The translations under genes were made by a program, and so were the position numbers. 37,640 nt of DNA from an uncultured Candidatus Berkelbacteria bacterium (GTDB lineage: Bacteria; Patescibacteriota; UBA1384; CAILIB01), in the NCBI GenBank assembly GCA_903834195.1, contig CAILIB010000019.1, positions 1 to 37,640 of the forward strand. Reading direction: 5' to 3'. Positions 30,821-37,640 of this stretch are shown piece after piece; the first letter of the stretch is position 1, and every line of letters starts with the position of its first letter. The notes beneath the pieces were generated by a model, which saw only the letters and a program-made list of their open reading frames with translations, had not been told where the DNA came from and made no database searches.

Positions 30821-32616
30821 TTCTTTTCCTTTGACTTCTCTGCTGGGTCAGTCGTGATAAGGGGGTGCTCGTCTTCTGAGGCAGTGATCTTCACAATGAC
30901 ATGGTGCTGATCAGCGATGATCAAAGCCTCACCTCGTTCGCAGGTAAGGAGGAACTTCTGTTCGTATTCAGAGAGGTGAAACTCTTCTGCTACGTGCCGG
31001 ATGGTGGTGGTGTCTTGGCGCATCAGAATACGTAAGGAAGCCTGGGAAGCAATGGCACGGCCATAAGCAGACTGTAAGAAGTCATTTGCCTGCTGGGAAA
31101 TAATGGAAACTCCTAAATAGTACTTGCGAGCACGTCTGACCATTCCGGCGATAAAGCGAGCAGATTCCTCGTGTTCCAAGAGGAGCCAGGCCTCATCAAT
31201 TACGAGGAGCCGCTTTTGCAATGAGCTCTTCACCTGATTCTGGACAAACTGCGCAATCACCAGGTGCATGATCTGCCTAAGAGATTCTGGCAAGTCCTTG
31301 GTATCGAATACCACCAAGCGGTTATCCAGCTCAATGTTGGTGTGGGCATCAAACACTTCCGCCAGTGATCCAGTAACGTACTTTTCTAACCGCTGACAGA
31401 GTCGTAGTTCTTTAAGCGATTTAAGAACTAAGAAAAAGTCATTGAGGGTGGGATACTGCTTACTTCCCTTTTTGGGTGAAGATCCTTTTGAGGTTACTCC
31501 GGCATACTTGTATGTTTTAAGAATCGCCTTATCCACCACTGACTTCTCCTCAGGTGAGAGTCCTTCTGCCATCAAGGAAATAATTTCCGTTAAGGATTGC
31601 ACATGATCTGCAAAGGAATCGGGATCGGTAAAGGCGTTCACTGAGAGGTCAAAGGGGTTAATCTTCTCTTCTGAATGCACGGAAAGCTTGATATAGGTAC
31701 CTCCAACAGACTGAGATAATTGGCGGTACTCACGCTCCGGATCAATCACAATGACTTTGGTGCCTTGCATGAGGTGGCGCAATATTTCCACTTTAGCGGT
31801 GTAACTTTTCCCGGATCCACTTTGAGCAAACAAGATACTATTGGCATTTGGCAGGCTAAAGCGGTCAAGAATCACCAATGAGCTATTTGAACGGTTAATG
31901 CCGTATAAAATACCGGTTTCTTGCACCAGCTCTGAGGAAACAAATGGAAAAGTGAGAGCAGCGCTGGAGCTATCCAAGTTTCGCTTTTGGGCTAAAACGT
32001 TTTCTCCTCGGGGCAAGATAGACTGCAACCCTTCAAGTTGCTGATACATCGCCGATTTCATATAGAACAAACGGGTAGCCAGGATATGCTCCAAAAGTTT
32101 GGTGGTTTTTTCGAGCTCAGCCACCGAATCAGCGAAAATGCAGAGGTAGAGCGATACCTGGAACAAGTTCTCCTGCCCTCGCTGAATCTTGTCCCGAAGG
32201 GCAATGGCCGATTCAAGGGGGTCGGTAAGCTCTGCCCCCACAATCTTTCCAGCTCGCTCCATCGCACGTTTAGTTGAGGTAAGCTCAGTGATCTTTCGGT
32301 TGAGCTTAGGGAGTGCCAATGTGGCTTCAATTGGCTCAATATGAAAGCTGATGTCGATGTTGTGATTGAAGTTAATCAGGTGATTAAGCCAACCGGAAGA
32401 TGCTGTGTAGGGATAGCCGGAGATGAACAGGGTGCGAACGTACCGGTTATCAATCACTAAGTACGAGCGGTCTTCCTCCAGGCCGGAATACGTGATCACA
32501 TCTAATTGATCCTGCTCTCCCACGTGAAACTTGAGGGTATCTTCTTTGCGCTTGCGTTCAGAGACTTGTACAGCAGATTTTGCTTTTGGTTTGGTTTTAT
32601 GGGAAGTCGAGAACAT
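30817..32616 (-). CDS. virB4: VirB4-like secretion ATPase, C-terminal ATPase part
   Basis: About 599 residues from the ATG at 32616, chosen for its AGGAG six bases before; the track begins at a GTG six bases upstream. Walker A is FAQSGSGKSYTAK (about 267-279) and Walker B is RLLVIDEAWLLLE (about 460-473), with the conserved arginine region LRQIMHLVIAQF. The N-terminal domain contains SLYLCIFADS like VirB4/TraC. It powers pilus assembly and DNA transfer at the inner membrane. Upstream, a separate 204-residue gene is present. Confidence 0.92.
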   Translation of the reverse strand: MFSTSHKTKPKAKSAVQVSERKRKEDTLKFHVGEQDQLDVITYSGLEEDRSYLVIDNRYVRTLFISGYPYTASSGWLNHLINFNHNIDISFHIEPIEATLALPKLNRKITELTSTKRAMERAGKIVGAELTDPLESAIALRDKIQRGQENLFQVSLYLCIFADSVAELEKTTKLLEHILATRLFYMKSAMYQQLEGLQSILPRGENVLAQKRNLDSSSAALTFPFVSSELVQETGILYGINRSNSSLVILDRFSLPNANSILFAQSGSGKSYTAKVEILRHLMQGTKVIVIDPEREYRQLSQSVGGTYIKLSVHSEEKINPFDLSVNAFTDPDSFADHVQSLTEIISLMAEGLSPEEKSVVDKAILKTYKYAGVTSKGSSPKKGSKQYPTLNDFFLVLKSLKELRLCQRLEKYVTGSLAEVFDAHTNIELDNRLVVFDTKDLPESLRQIMHLVIAQFVQNQVKSSLQKRLLVIDEAWLLLEHEESARFIAGMVRRARKYYLGVSIISQQANDFLQSAYGRAIASQASLRILMRQDTTTIRHVAEEFHLSEYEQKFLLTCERGEALIIADQHHVIVKITASEDEHPLITTDPAEKSKEKK

Positions 32617-33211
32617 GAGCACTCCTGATTAAGGCTTGGGCTAGGGGCTGTGTTTTGGCTGTTTCCGGTTGGTAGAAGCTGTAGAAGAGATCTAAGATTT
32701 CAAGACTGGAAAGCGGTCTGGCGGTCATGCCCATCTTCTCCATCCCCTTCACTAATATTTCCTGTTCGAGCATCAACTGTTCACGAATAAGCGAGAAGTC
32801 GGCAGTTTCCTTGTGATCGTATGAAACGATGAGGTAGAATCGGCGCGACAAGATCTTGTTGCCAGCAACAAGTTTGCGGATGAAAGAACTGTAGTTTTTG
32901 AGCTGGGTCTTGTACAAGCCTTCTGTTTCACTGCTTCTGGCAATGGCAAAATCCTCGAGGTAGCGCTCCACATCGAGCTCCCGAACTCTCACCAAGATCT
33001 GCACTGAGCTTGTTAAGGAATTTAGGAAGGACTGGAAGGTATCGATGATGGCATCCTGCTCATCCATACTCTGCAGCTCAAAGTTGACTGAGGATGTAGC
33101 CAATACGGTGCGATACCGGTTGCCAGGAAGTATCAGCACCCCATCCCGCACTTCTTTAATGCCAATTTGGGTACGGGCAGATCCTTTAGCTTTGGGCTTT
33201 GATTGAAACAT
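32597..33211 (-). CDS. Secretion-system protein with TraC/VirB4 N-terminal-like domain
   Basis: 204 residues, soluble. EVRDGVLILPGNRYRTVLATSSVNFELQSMDEQDAIIDTFQ resembles the N-terminal domain found before the VirB4/TraC ATPase in Gram-positive and CPR type IV loci, here as a separate gene. It overlaps the VirB4 gene and has GGAGG before its ATG. Expected to dock with VirB4. Confidence 0.7.
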   Translation of the reverse strand: MFQSKPKAKGSARTQIGIKEVRDGVLILPGNRYRTVLATSSVNFELQSMDEQDAIIDTFQSFLNSLTSSVQILVRVRELDVERYLEDFAIARSSETEGLYKTQLKNYSSFIRKLVAGNKILSRRFYLIVSYDHKETADFSLIREQLMLEQEILVKGMEKMGMTARPLSSLEILDLFYSFYQPETAKTQPLAQALIRSAHVLDFP

Positions 33212-33692
33212 TGATTCCTCCTTTCTCCGCTTGGGTAAAGCCGATGGTTAGTCCTTTATTTGCCAGTAATTCAGAGAGTCTGAGGTGTTCTGGGAAGGTT
33301 AACAGTGCTGGCACTTCCTCAGTTGATTCTACTTTCTTCGGAGCGTGTGCCACCTTTTCTTCCTTAGGCTCAGCTACGATGTCGCGGTGAATCATGTCAG
33401 CTTTGGTGTAGATATAGATCCGAGGACGTGCAGCAAACCTGAGGTACACAAGCAGCCAATCCATCACCACTTTGCCTTTTATTCTCAATGACAGGCCTCC
33501 AAACACCATGAACTGCAGGGCAATCAGGACAATTTTGATGGCATTCAGTTTGTCATGCTGGGGTATAACCACATAGATGGCCGAACTTGTGATGAGGGGC
33601 AGAATCAAGAGAATAATCTGCGTGAAGCTCAAATTCCCCGCAACTTTGTCTTCGACGGTGGTGATTTGTGCTGGAACAACGGTAGTTTTCAT
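33186..33692 (-). CDS. PrgI-family membrane protein
   Basis: 168 residues from the ATG at 33692 (MKTTVVPAQITTVEDKVAG), with GGAGGG two bases upstream; the track start 33-kb ORF head is antisense noise. Two membrane segments (FTQIILLILPLITSSAIYVVI and AIKIVLIALQFMVFGGLSLRI) then a cytoplasmic charged domain. The pattern fits PrgI proteins, small inner membrane parts of Gram-positive-type conjugation systems. Its ATG overlaps the VirB6 stop as ATGA, so translation is coupled. Confidence 0.82.
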   Translation of the reverse strand: MKTTVVPAQITTVEDKVAGNLSFTQIILLILPLITSSAIYVVIPQHDKLNAIKIVLIALQFMVFGGLSLRIKGKVVMDWLLVYLRFAARPRIYIYTKADMIHRDIVAEPKEEKVAHAPKKVESTEEVPALLTFPEHLRLSELLANKGLTIGFTQAEKGGINVSIKAQS

Positions 33693-34939
33693 TTCCCTCC
33701 TCCGACCACTTTCGCAGCACCAGTAGCACTCATGACATTCAAGACCTGTCCACCGAATTTCTTGAACATGCCGGTTGCTTGTGAGGCTAGCACCAGCTGC
33801 ATGGCGTTCGTGGTACTTTTCAGCAAAATACTGAAGAGTGCCACGCCGATGAAGATAGAAATTAAGGGGTTGGTGCCAATTTGTCCGGGAACGGTTAAGA
33901 ACGCAGAGGCAAGCTGGATAATCACCACGTGGACAAAGATGCTGAAGATGGTGACTAAATAGGCCTTTGCAGAACTCACCGCGTAGCTCGTGAAACCTGG
34001 AATCAACCAGAGTAAGCACATAAAGGGTGCCATCACGGCACCGAGTGCCAAGAGCATGAGACGGGTGATGTAGAACAAGAGCAAGATTGCACCAAGCACG
34101 ATGAAGATCACCATGAAAATAAGAGTAATAAGTGCCGTACCACCAGCAAGCAAGGTGGTAGGGTTAAAAGCATTGAGGATCCAGGCTTGGCCAATCCCAC
34201 CTGTCGCCGAAAGCACTGCATGCACTAATACCTGACAAAGCGAGATCACCCAATCAATCAGGAATATCGAGGTATTTGCTGCAACGAACGCTAAGGCAAT
34301 CCTAGGAAACAACTCCTTCAAGTTCATCTCTTCAAACCCAAAGGTGGTTGCGGACATAACGTGAAAACCGAGCAAGGCAATGCCAAGGACAAAGAGTGAG
34401 TCAACAATCCCCACGGTGATCAGCCAGAAGTCAAACACCACTGAGTTAGTGGCGAGTGAAGGAGTATTCGTGAGAAAGCTTGTGATGGCGTTCATGATCG
34501 GAGCAGTCGCCGATTGAATGATGTTCTGCAAGAATCCTGCCACGGCATCAAGTAAGATCTGCGCCAAGGACGAATCAGGTGGTGCCGGCTGTATAGGGGT
34601 TAGTCCAAGCGTGGTGCCACCCCCGGTACCGGCAGTGGTGAGAGCGCCGGTTAACAGGGACGCTATCACCCCTGCCCCAATTACCAAAACGAGCCCAATC
34701 AAGGCTCGATGAATAATTCGCTTGGCGTCTTCTAATGCAGCCGGATTGCCTGAGGAGGTCATGTAGCGATACCCACCGACAATGAGAAAGAATACGGCCG
34801 CTATTGCTGCTAAACCGATTAAGGTTGAGAGCGTATCTGAGGTATACCGTGACACCTCATCCCCTCCCGCAGCAAAAGCGACAGCCGGAAAACAGACCGC
34901 AAGAATGGATACCGAAAAAATCGAGAGGAATTTTTTCAT
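33689..34939 (-). CDS. VirB2-VirB6 fusion: pilin-like N-terminus with TrbL/VirB6-like channel
   Basis: 416 residues. A signal-like N-terminus (MKKFLSIFSVSILAVCFPAVAFAA) and residues 25-110 resemble the pilin-type domain seen in the neighbouring 111-residue protein (GGYRYMTSSGNPAALEDAKR against GGVGYITSSGNPEHLDKSKK). The rest has five or more membrane helices, including FIVLGAILLLFYITRLMLLALGAVMAPFMCLLWLIPGF, like TrbL/VirB6 channel proteins. It probably forms the inner membrane translocation pore. Confidence 0.85.
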   Translation of the reverse strand: MKKFLSIFSVSILAVCFPAVAFAAGGDEVSRYTSDTLSTLIGLAAIAAVFFLIVGGYRYMTSSGNPAALEDAKRIIHRALIGLVLVIGAGVIASLLTGALTTAGTGGGTTLGLTPIQPAPPDSSLAQILLDAVAGFLQNIIQSATAPIMNAITSFLTNTPSLATNSVVFDFWLITVGIVDSLFVLGIALLGFHVMSATTFGFEEMNLKELFPRIALAFVAANTSIFLIDWVISLCQVLVHAVLSATGGIGQAWILNAFNPTTLLAGGTALITLIFMVIFIVLGAILLLFYITRLMLLALGAVMAPFMCLLWLIPGFTSYAVSSAKAYLVTIFSIFVHVVIIQLASAFLTVPGQIGTNPLISIFIGVALFSILLKSTTNAMQLVLASQATGMFKKFGGQVLNVMSATGAAKVVGGGK

Positions 34940-34960
34940 GAGTTGAAGTTCTGGTATAGC

Positions 34961-35296
34961 CTACTTAAACGCCGTGGTAGCAATACCGGAGACGATGTTA
35001 GAAAGCACGAAGGCCCCAAGGACAACAGCAAGACCAACTCCGGACCATACCAGCGTTTTCTTAGACTTGTCTAAGTGCTCAGGGTTTCCAGAACTGGTGA
35101 TATACCCCACACCCCCTAATACAAAAAAGCCGGCCGCGATGAGGCCGGAAAAGGTGACGAGTACCTGGATGACATTCTGGATGAAGGTTTGCACCTTGCT
35201 GATATCTCCTGAATCCGCAAGAGCAGGACTGGCCCATGCCGCAAAGAGGGCAAGTGTTACGTACGCAAGTTTCGCTTTCTCAAGAGTCTTGTGCAT
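34961..35296 (-). CDS. VirB2/TrbC-like pilin subunit
   Basis: 111 residues with a cleavable-looking signal (LAYVTLALFAAWASPALADS) and two hydrophobic helices (VLVTFSGLIAAGFFVLGGVGYITSSGNP and TLVWSGVGLAVVLGAFVLSNIVSGI) joined by a short charged loop, the classic VirB2/TrbC pilin layout. It heads the operon, about 85 nt after a likely promoter. Confidence 0.87.
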   Translation of the reverse strand: MHKTLEKAKLAYVTLALFAAWASPALADSGDISKVQTFIQNVIQVLVTFSGLIAAGFFVLGGVGYITSSGNPEHLDKSKKTLVWSGVGLAVVLGAFVLSNIVSGIATTAFK

Positions 35297-35382
35297 AATC
35301 GGGTGTCTTTCTCAGGGTGGCGTGTGCCGTTATTCCCTGTGGTTATTGGTTAGTTCGCTTAACAAACAATTTCTACGCCACT

Positions 35383-35412
35383 GGTCTATCACACTATTTT
35401 CATACGTGTCAA
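35383..35412 (-). promoter_or_regulatory. Promoter of the type IV secretion operon
   Basis: TTGACA, 18 nt, TAGACC on the minus strand, 87 nt before the pilin ATG. Confidence 0.5.
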
Positions 35413-35572
35413 ATATTTTTAGCTCTCAGAGCCATTTATAATTTTGTGTTCGGTATCTGTTTGAATCTGTTGCAGAATTACTTTTCCGAACAAAAGATTA
35501 TACACACCAAAAAATATTGCTTTCGCAGCTCCTAAAAGCAAAAATAACCCTCAAGATACCAAATATGGAGAA
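35413..35572. other. Intergenic region
   Basis: No gene seen. A/T-rich, between the pilin gene and the Fic gene; contains only weak hairpins. Confidence 0.4.
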
Positions 35573-36616
35573 CTAAATTGCGTAGTTCTGTGCTGCAAAT
35601 TTTGCTTGCTCAAGAAGCACCTGTTTTGCGTTTCCGAGAATTCCGAGTTCGTAAAACGCAAGAATAGCGAGCTTGTAGGTGGTCACATTTACCGCGCGAA
35701 GTGAGAGTGGGAATGAGTCATGAGCAAAGAGAATAGCGTTCGCCAAAATACGCCCGGTGCGCTTATTGCCATCGTTGAATGCCTGTAGGTAACTCACGTA
35801 GGTCATCGCTACCAGTGCTTTCTCAAAAATACTCTCCTTTGAGTTAATAACCTTACAGAGATTTCTTAACTCTTCTTCAAGTTTGAATTTGTTGGTAAGG
35901 GGCTGGTAGACCGAACCGGTGATGCCGACACCGCGCTCTCGAATTCCTGAATCAAAGAGTCCTTCGGCAAGGTGGTGGTGGAGTTCAATCACCGTTTGAA
36001 CACTGAGTTTCTCCCTAAAAAGATCAGCATGCTCAGCTGAAAAATCAAGCGCATGTTTATGATTTAAAATCATCTGCGTCTCTTCTTTTGTTTTCCCTCG
36101 TGCTTCTATACCCTCTTTGATGAGTGTTTCTGTTTCAAGGAGAGAGTAGGTGTTTCCCTCAAACTGTGATGATTTCCAGGAGAGTTCGATCGTTATGCGT
36201 TCACGTTCACGACGAATGATATCCGGAGGTGCTGAGAGTAATTTTGCTTGGAATACGTCATGGAGCTGCTGTAACTGTCTTTCTTCGGGCTCAGAAAACA
36301 GACTGCTCTTTTGCAGGAGTTCTAGCCGAGCAAAATCGTAAGGAATAGTCTGTCGATTTTCTGCTGCAAGCAGGCTTTCTAACGTCTGTTCAGAAAGGGT
36401 AACCCCGATGACACCGCGTGGAGTAACGAGATAGTTCGTAGCGCGTGCTTCACCACTTCGCTCAACAATGCCAGCCTCCTGGAGTTCTCCCAAGTCACGC
36501 TGCAGTGTACGCTCCGTGACTTCTTGAAACAATGAGAGAGAATGGAGCTCTGCGAGCGATGCACTTCCGGTGAGGAGGGCTGCAATGATCTGCTGCTGTC
36601 GGGTAGTTAAATTCAT
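35573..36616 (-). CDS. Fic-domain protein with N-terminal HTH; active-site His absent
   Basis: About 347 residues from the ATG at 36616. The N-terminus LTTRQQQIIAALLTGSASLAELH is a DeoR/winged-HTH-like DNA-binding region. The Fic inhibitory motif SSQFEGN (about 153-159) sits upstream, and the Fic core reads QAFNDGNKRTGR where HPFxDGNxRTGR is expected: His and Pro are Gln and Ala. The HHHLAEGLFDSGI and TTG-like VYQP segments are normal. AMPylation should be lost, so it may act as a regulator. TATACT lies 6 nt before the ATG, and thus it may be leaderless. Confidence 0.88.
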   Translation of the reverse strand: MNLTTRQQQIIAALLTGSASLAELHSLSLFQEVTERTLQRDLGELQEAGIVERSGEARATNYLVTPRGVIGVTLSEQTLESLLAAENRQTIPYDFARLELLQKSSLFSEPEERQLQQLHDVFQAKLLSAPPDIIRRERERITIELSWKSSQFEGNTYSLLETETLIKEGIEARGKTKEETQMILNHKHALDFSAEHADLFREKLSVQTVIELHHHLAEGLFDSGIRERGVGITGSVYQPLTNKFKLEEELRNLCKVINSKESIFEKALVAMTYVSYLQAFNDGNKRTGRILANAILFAHDSFPLSLRAVNVTTYKLAILAFYELGILGNAKQVLLEQAKFAAQNYAI

Positions 36617-36659
36617 ACACAAAGTATACCACAGTATCCCGACAAAATATGTTTAAATA

Positions 36660-36705
36660 GCGACAAATTGTCGCGATTCACTACCTGCATTGATACGATT
36701 ATCAA
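36660..36705. promoter_or_regulatory. Two operator-like palindromes
   Basis: GCGACA-AAT-TGTCGC (36660-36674) and TTGATA-CGAT-TATCAA (36690-36705) in the divergent region between the Fic gene and the partial gene. The Fic protein's own HTH is a plausible binder. Confidence 0.4.
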
Positions 36706-36785
36706 TTTATAAGCTCTCACAAGCTCTTTACAACACTTCGCACGATGTGATACACCACGAGTATAAAAACATAACGGCAACGTTC

Positions 36786-37640
36786 ATGCAGCTGATGAGC
36801 CCGTCGCAAACCAAAACGATGATAGCGGCAGTTACCCAGTGGGTAGTGTTTTGGTATCAGCGCTTTACCTCAGGGGGTATTCACGGCATGGAGCTCCATG
36901 CGGCGCAAATTGTAGGCGCACTTCTGACCCTCCTTGCGCTCACTAAAATTATCTCAACGACCATCCGGCTCTCGCATCAACTGCGGGAGCCGATTTGTTT
37001 TCTGGAGGTAACACCGCCAGAAACAACCCACATAGAGCCCCTTGCCACCTCAACTCTCTTTACCCTCATTGCAGGAATCTTGGGTGACCAACCATTCCTG
37101 AACCGCCTACTCCTTAAAAATCTATCGATATCCTGCGAAATCATCTCCGAGAAAGATTCTGGCATCCGCTTCATTCTCCGAGTACCCAAACATCTAGCTC
37201 CCCTCATTGAAAAAACTATTCATAGCTATAGTACAGGGCTTAAAATCAGACAGGTAGATGACTATTTCCAGGAAGAAATCGCACGAGGCATGGTGTCTAG
37301 AATACTATCTTGGAAACTAACGCGGCCGTGGCCACTACCGCTATCTGAACCAGAAAATCTTACCCATGACGATCCCTTAAGCTACCTCACCGGCAATATG
37401 TCACAGCTTGAAAATGGTGAGATGCTGGCACTCCAGTTGGTAATGAGTCCCACCAGGAAAGGGAGAAAAGTTCGGAAAATATTTCATCTGATCCAACGGA
37501 ATCGGTTTGTGGAATGGATCAGGAATACCAGCACCCCAGCTGCGATTAGTGTCGCAGGACCAATCCTAGAAGGAATGATTAAACTTGCCCTCACTCCACT
37601 CATGTTTGTGGCAGGAGAGTTAACTGGAAACAAAGACATC
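36786..37640 (+). CDS. Partial coupling-protein-like T4SS ATPase (N-terminal part)
   Basis: An open frame from the ATG at 36786 to the window end, 285 codons without a stop; the track omits it because it is truncated. A hydrophobic helix (AAQIVGALLTLLALTKIIST) follows the N-terminus, then an alpha/beta region and SWKLTRPWPLPLSEPENLTHDDPLSYLTG...NGEMLALQLVMSP. This layout resembles the membrane-anchored N-terminal part of VirD4/TraD- or HerA-like DNA-transfer ATPases in CPR type IV loci; the ATPase motifs would lie beyond the edge. An alternative ATG at 36795 exists. Confidence 0.7.
   Translation, partial: MQLMSPSQTKTMIAAVTQWVVFWYQRFTSGGIHGMELHAAQIVGALLTLLALTKIISTTIRLSHQLREPICFLEVTPPETTHIEPLATSTLFTLIAGILGDQPFLNRLLLKNLSISCEIISEKDSGIRFILRVPKHLAPLIEKTIHSYSTGLKIRQVDDYFQEEIARGMVSRILSWKLTRPWPLPLSEPENLTHDDPLSYLTGNMSQLENGEMLALQLVMSPTRKGRKVRKIFHLIQRNRFVEWIRNTSTPAAISVAGPILEGMIKLALTPLMFVAGELTGNKDI

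Noticed and set aside
33693-34019. N-terminal extension of the PrgI-like ORF to 34019
   Set aside because: Antisense-like sequence inside the VirB6 gene; the ATG at 33692 has a good SD and overlaps the stop as ATGA.

Overview
The window looks like a chromosomal segment of a Candidate Phyla Radiation (Patescibacteria) bacterium, possibly Saccharibacteria or a relative; this is inferred from style, not from a marker gene. Supporting points are small single-copy housekeeping genes packed among scattered single tRNA genes, a tRNA-targeting serine recombinase whose last codons are antisense to the tRNA, a CPR-like type IV secretion operon, and many genes whose -10 element lies exactly 6 nt before the ATG (apparently leaderless mRNAs). 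TGA is used as a stop (for example in the ATGA overlap at 33689-33692), so the genetic code is the standard bacterial one.

Layout. 1-6.7 kb is core: HU, YmdB phosphodiesterase, a degenerate Nudix protein and RNase Y on the minus strand, then tRNA-Pro, tRNA-Gly, a small membrane protein, tRNA-His and an ABC exporter on the plus strand. 6.7-14.9 kb is the most unusual part: starting from tRNA-Arg(TCG), five gene cassettes lie head to tail, separated by about 110-240 bp direct repeats. Each repeat carries a copy of the tRNA 3' end (GGGCACCA core), a conserved hairpin with compensatory changes, and on the minus strand the last 30-35 codons of a conserved protein that changes almost only at synonymous sites. 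Each cassette carries one or two unrelated genes (two nucleotidyltransferase-like proteins, DUF3800, a PEP-mobile-domain protein, three unknowns), several with their own promoter. The array resembles an integron in layout, but its repeat is a tRNA 3' end and not attC. It ends in an 82-nt hairpin with perfect 26-bp arms. 15-18.7 kb holds a VanX-like D,D-dipeptidase with an apparent frameshift, two unknown membrane proteins and a 14-TM drug-type exporter. 18.7-25.4 kb is core again: 6-phosphogluconate dehydrogenase, two unknown proteins, an MFS transporter, tRNA-Arg(TCT), a CYTH protein, tRNA-Lys, an ECF-S-like membrane protein and a DUF4430 protein preceded by a cobalamin riboswitch, which suggests vitamin B12 scavenging.

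26.2-37.6 kb is the left part of an integrative conjugative-type element in tRNA-Glu. It has a large serine recombinase, a small partner gene under a promoter with two operators, an XRE-ImmA/PIN toxin-antitoxin-like pair, and a minus-strand type IV secretion operon (VirB2-like pilin, a VirB2-VirB6 fusion, PrgI-like, VirB4 in two parts, M23 peptidase). It also has a Fic protein lacking the catalytic His and the start of a coupling-protein-like gene that runs off the window. Its right end is not visible.

Three tRNA loci therefore show integration (Pro as a remnant, Arg-TCG as a cassette array, Glu as a large element). Four tRNA genes are also preceded by unusual perfect palindromes; three of them share a leader of the form GTYY-RCTCACTC, and two share CTCGYTCGCTCA linkers.
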